A stretch of DNA of 64,000 bases from Streptomyces lacrimifluminis (lineage in GTDB: Bacteria > Actinomycetota > Actinomycetes > Streptomycetales > Streptomycetaceae), in NCBI RefSeq assembly GCF_014646095.1, contig NZ_BMMU01000006.1:186001-250000 (forward strand), read 5' to 3'. This document shows, one piece after another, positions 62,300 through 64,000 of the stretch (position 1 is its first letter; the number at the start of each line of letters is the position of its first letter). The notes under the pieces are model-generated. The model was not told the DNA's origin. It did not search any database and was given only the letters and a program-made list of their open reading frames with translations. The position numbers and the translations under genes were made by a program.

Positions 62300-62773
62300 C
62301 TACTTCTGCGCGCTGGGAATCCGCAGAGGGTCATGGGGCGCGTCGGGCTTGGCGGCGCTGAGCTGCTCGCCCAGTTCGCTCAGCTGCTTGCGGCCGAGAG
62401 CGGAGCGCACCTGTGGGAACCAGTCCTGCTCTTCCTCCTTGACGTGGTGACGGACGTTCTCGATGAGGACGGCCATCTTGGCGTCGAAGCGTTCGTCCTG
62501 GGGATCGAGGCTCGCCAGCTCGGACAGCATCCACAGCACGACGTGGTGCTCCTCGACGCTCTCCAGCACGTGGTCGGTGGTGTCCGGCACCGCCGCGCGG
62601 GCGGCGGGGTAGAAGACCTTCTCCTCGATCCACGCGTGGACCGTCAGCTCCTCGATCACCTTGTCGGCGATCCTCCGCTTTGTCTTGTAGGCGCGGTCGC
62701 CGGCTTTCTCGAACTCCTTGAACAGCTTCTCGACCGTCTGGTGGTCGTCCTTGAGCAGCACAATCGCGTCCAT
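62300..62773 (-). CDS. Hemerythrin HHE domain protein
   Basis: 157-residue helical protein likely binding a di-iron centre. Ligand candidates: His11 (LLKDDHQTVEKLF), His46 and Glu50 (LTVHAWIEEKVFYP), His76/77 (VEEHHVVLWML) and the His pair of IENVRHHVKEEEQDWFPQV. GAAGGAGAG precedes the ATG. May sense or store oxygen/NO; partner unknown. Confidence 0.92.
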   Translation of the reverse strand: MDAIVLLKDDHQTVEKLFKEFEKAGDRAYKTKRRIADKVIEELTVHAWIEEKVFYPAARAAVPDTTDHVLESVEEHHVVLWMLSELASLDPQDERFDAKMAVLIENVRHHVKEEEQDWFPQVRSALGRKQLSELGEQLSAAKPDAPHDPLRIPSAQK

Positions 62774-63257
62774 TTGCTCTCCTTCGCCTCGTCCCGCATG
62801 CCCTGTGGCACGCGGGGGTGCCTGTGTCGGAGAAATACCGAAAGATGCTCGGCTCCCACGCTCCGACTACCCCGAGCAGCGTGGCCGACCCGCCTGAAGC
62901 GCACGATTCACCACGTTCGGCCGTGCCTGGCGACAGGGGCTGGGGGTGGGGGTGGGGAAAGTCGTACGGGCGGTCGCCCACTGAAGGTTCGGACTCGCCC
63001 GGCAAGCCGCCGCACGTGCTGGTCGGCGGGCATCAGCTCGGGGGCGTCGCAGTGGAGGACTGCGGTGCGGGACGGTTCGACAGGCCTCGATGTGCGAACG
63101 GGCTCTGGCCCTGGCGGACGTTCCACGGGGGCGAGTCCGCCCGGGCCGTGTTCCTCGCACGCCGGGAAGTGTCCGAAGTCGGGCATTGCCTCACCACGTG
63201 GAGCGGTGTGGCGGCGGTTCGGGGAACGCGCTCCGAGTGCCCCGGTGAGCCGAGGGC

Positions 63258-63383
63258 CTAACAGAGGTGTGTGGGGCGCCCGAAGTGATCGGGGAGGGCC
63301 TGGTGACACGGGCCACGGGCGGGCCGAGGGCCTGCGGCCTCGCCGTACTCCTCGCACTCGAACGACGTCTCGTGGCACGTCAT
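63258..63383 (-). CDS. Possible 41-residue Cys-rich peptide
   Basis: Begins MTCHETSFECEEYGEAAG and ends RPTHLC; four Cys and three His in 41 residues. GAGAGG lies 5 bases before the ATG. No family recognised. Could be a metal-binding small protein or chance. Confidence 0.25.
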   Translation of the reverse strand: MTCHETSFECEEYGEAAGPRPARGPCHQALPDHFGRPTHLC

Positions 63384-63544
63384 GACGGCCTCTCGCGAAC
63401 AGCGGCCCCTGCCCGGCAGAGCGCCTGACGCCGATGCAAATGGCGTCGGCTGTCGGCTTCGAGGTGCTGCGCGGGGTCTCCTGGCACACCGACATCAAAC
63501 TGCGTGCGGTCGTGGAAGCTCTGATCGGATGGGCGTTGGGCCGA

Positions 63545-63568
63545 CCGAAGCCGAAGCCGAAGCCGAAG
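63545..63568. repeat. Four tandem CCGAAG hexamers
   Basis: Perfect hexamer repeated four times; it would encode Pro-Lys repeats in a short frame (63434-63649) of doubtful coding status. Confidence 0.8.
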
Positions 63569-63654
63569 TTGGAGCCGCCGGGCTGGGAACTGGACGCCGC
63601 AGTACAGCGGCGCTCGCGACACCAGGATGGCCCGGACGGCTCCGGGTAGGAACG

Positions 63655-63981
63655 TCAGAGGTTCAGGGCCTGCTCGACATGGGGATGGCACCCGATGAGC
63701 GCGTCGACGCCGACGATGTGCAGCACGTGGAGGACGGGCCCCTGGGCGCCGGCGATGCGCAGCCACCCCTGAGTGCCGCTCACGGCTCGGCGGGCGGCGA
63801 TGAGGACGTTGATGCCGCTGGAGTCCATGAAGGTCACGTCACTGAGGTCCACCACGATCCGCACAGGCGCCGTCGCGTGGTTCTCAGACAGCAGCGCTTC
63901 CTGGAAGACGCCCTTGACCTGGTGATCGATCTCGCCCCGCAGGGTGACGACACGGACGCCGTCCAGCACGCGGTGCTCCAC
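63655..63981 (-). CDS. STAS domain anti-sigma factor antagonist
   Basis: At least 108 residues. The STAS fold shows VRVVTLRGEIDHQV, and VRIVVDLSDVTFMDSSGINVLIAARRAV carries the phosphorylatable Ser in MDSSG. Such proteins release a sigma factor by binding its anti-sigma partner when dephosphorylated. The GTG start at 63981 has GGAGAGG upstream, but the frame stays open to the window end (RPERLSVEHRV), so the gene may be longer. Confidence 0.88.
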   Translation of the reverse strand: MEHRVLDGVRVVTLRGEIDHQVKGVFQEALLSENHATAPVRIVVDLSDVTFMDSSGINVLIAARRAVSGTQGWLRIAGAQGPVLHVLHIVGVDALIGCHPHVEQALNL

Positions 63982-64000
63982 CGACAGCCTCTCCGGCCGG

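Larger units (their letters stand above)
62774..63654. other. About 880 bases with no convincing gene
   Basis: Open frames on both strands are Arg/Pro-rich shadows without recognisable motifs. The stretch holds a CCGAAG hexamer repeat and one possible tiny Cys-rich frame, listed separately. No long perfect hairpin was seen. Confidence 0.55.

Overview
The window is high-GC actinobacterial DNA, almost certainly a Streptomyces chromosome. Signs are the strong G/C third-position bias, GTG/TTG starts behind GGAGG-type ribosome sites, many stop/start overlaps, ANTAR, LAL and HxlR regulators, and many secreted Tat/Sec carbohydrate enzymes. No rRNA, tRNA, CRISPR array, insertion sequence or phage gene was seen. 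The left edge cuts kdpB and the right edge may cut a STAS gene.

Layout. 0-2.3 kb: end of a kdp potassium-pump operon (kdpB, kdpC) followed by only the first ~32 recognisable codons of kdpE. 2.4-5.1 kb: a cytochrome P450 and a GAF-ANTAR regulator. 5.2-11 kb: a GT2-GtrA glycosyltransferase, a GT39-type membrane glycosyltransferase, and an OmpR-type response regulator/histidine kinase pair. 11.3-23 kb: an aromatic-compound catabolic island. It holds a TetR regulator, a carotenoid/stilbene-type cleavage oxygenase, an aryl-aldehyde dehydrogenase, a VOC extradiol-type dioxygenase, an MhpA-like hydroxylase, a FAH-family hydrolase, an HsaA-like flavin monooxygenase with SnoaL-like protein and FMN reductase, and an MFS transporter. 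Three near-identical 15-bp palindromes (ACTGTAC-N-GTACAGT type) sit at its internal promoters.

23.3-32.5 kb: a winged-helix protein, a secreted trypsin-like protease, a LAL-type LuxR regulator, an acyl-CoA synthetase followed by the decayed remains of a second one, a GNAT acetyltransferase and a zinc-ribbon protein. 32.6-42 kb: purine and glyoxylate catabolism. Glyoxylate carboligase, tartronate-semialdehyde reductase and hydroxypyruvate isomerase feed glyoxylate to glycerate, and gcl and hyi each carry the same perfect 15-bp palindrome upstream. A second operon encodes OHCU decarboxylase, HIU hydrolase, urate oxidase and 8-oxoguanine deaminase, preceded by a small DauR-like HTH gene. 42-46 kb: the wreck of a GH46 chitosanase, a thioesterase, two poorly known proteins, and an alanine-type aminotransferase divergent from an HxlR regulator over tandem operators 21 bp apart. 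46-51.6 kb: a VWA/membrane-protein pair and two divergent NIS siderophore synthetases.

51.7-62.2 kb: a secreted glycoside hydrolase island. It has two GH29 fucosidases, two GH43 enzymes with AbfB domains and one GH43_24-like exo-beta-1,3-galactanase with a ricin-type lectin. The set fits attack on fucosylated plant arabinogalactan. Two homologous promoter modules lie inside it, one pointing at a now vestigial reading frame. 62.3-64 kb: a hemerythrin, about 0.9 kb with no convincing gene, and a STAS anti-sigma antagonist.

Functions and starts are inferred from motifs, reading frame and ribosome sites read by eye; no database search was run. The strongest unexplained signals are the three repeated operator families, the homologous promoter pair, and four broken genes (kdpE, acyl-CoA synthetase, chitosanase, orphan start).
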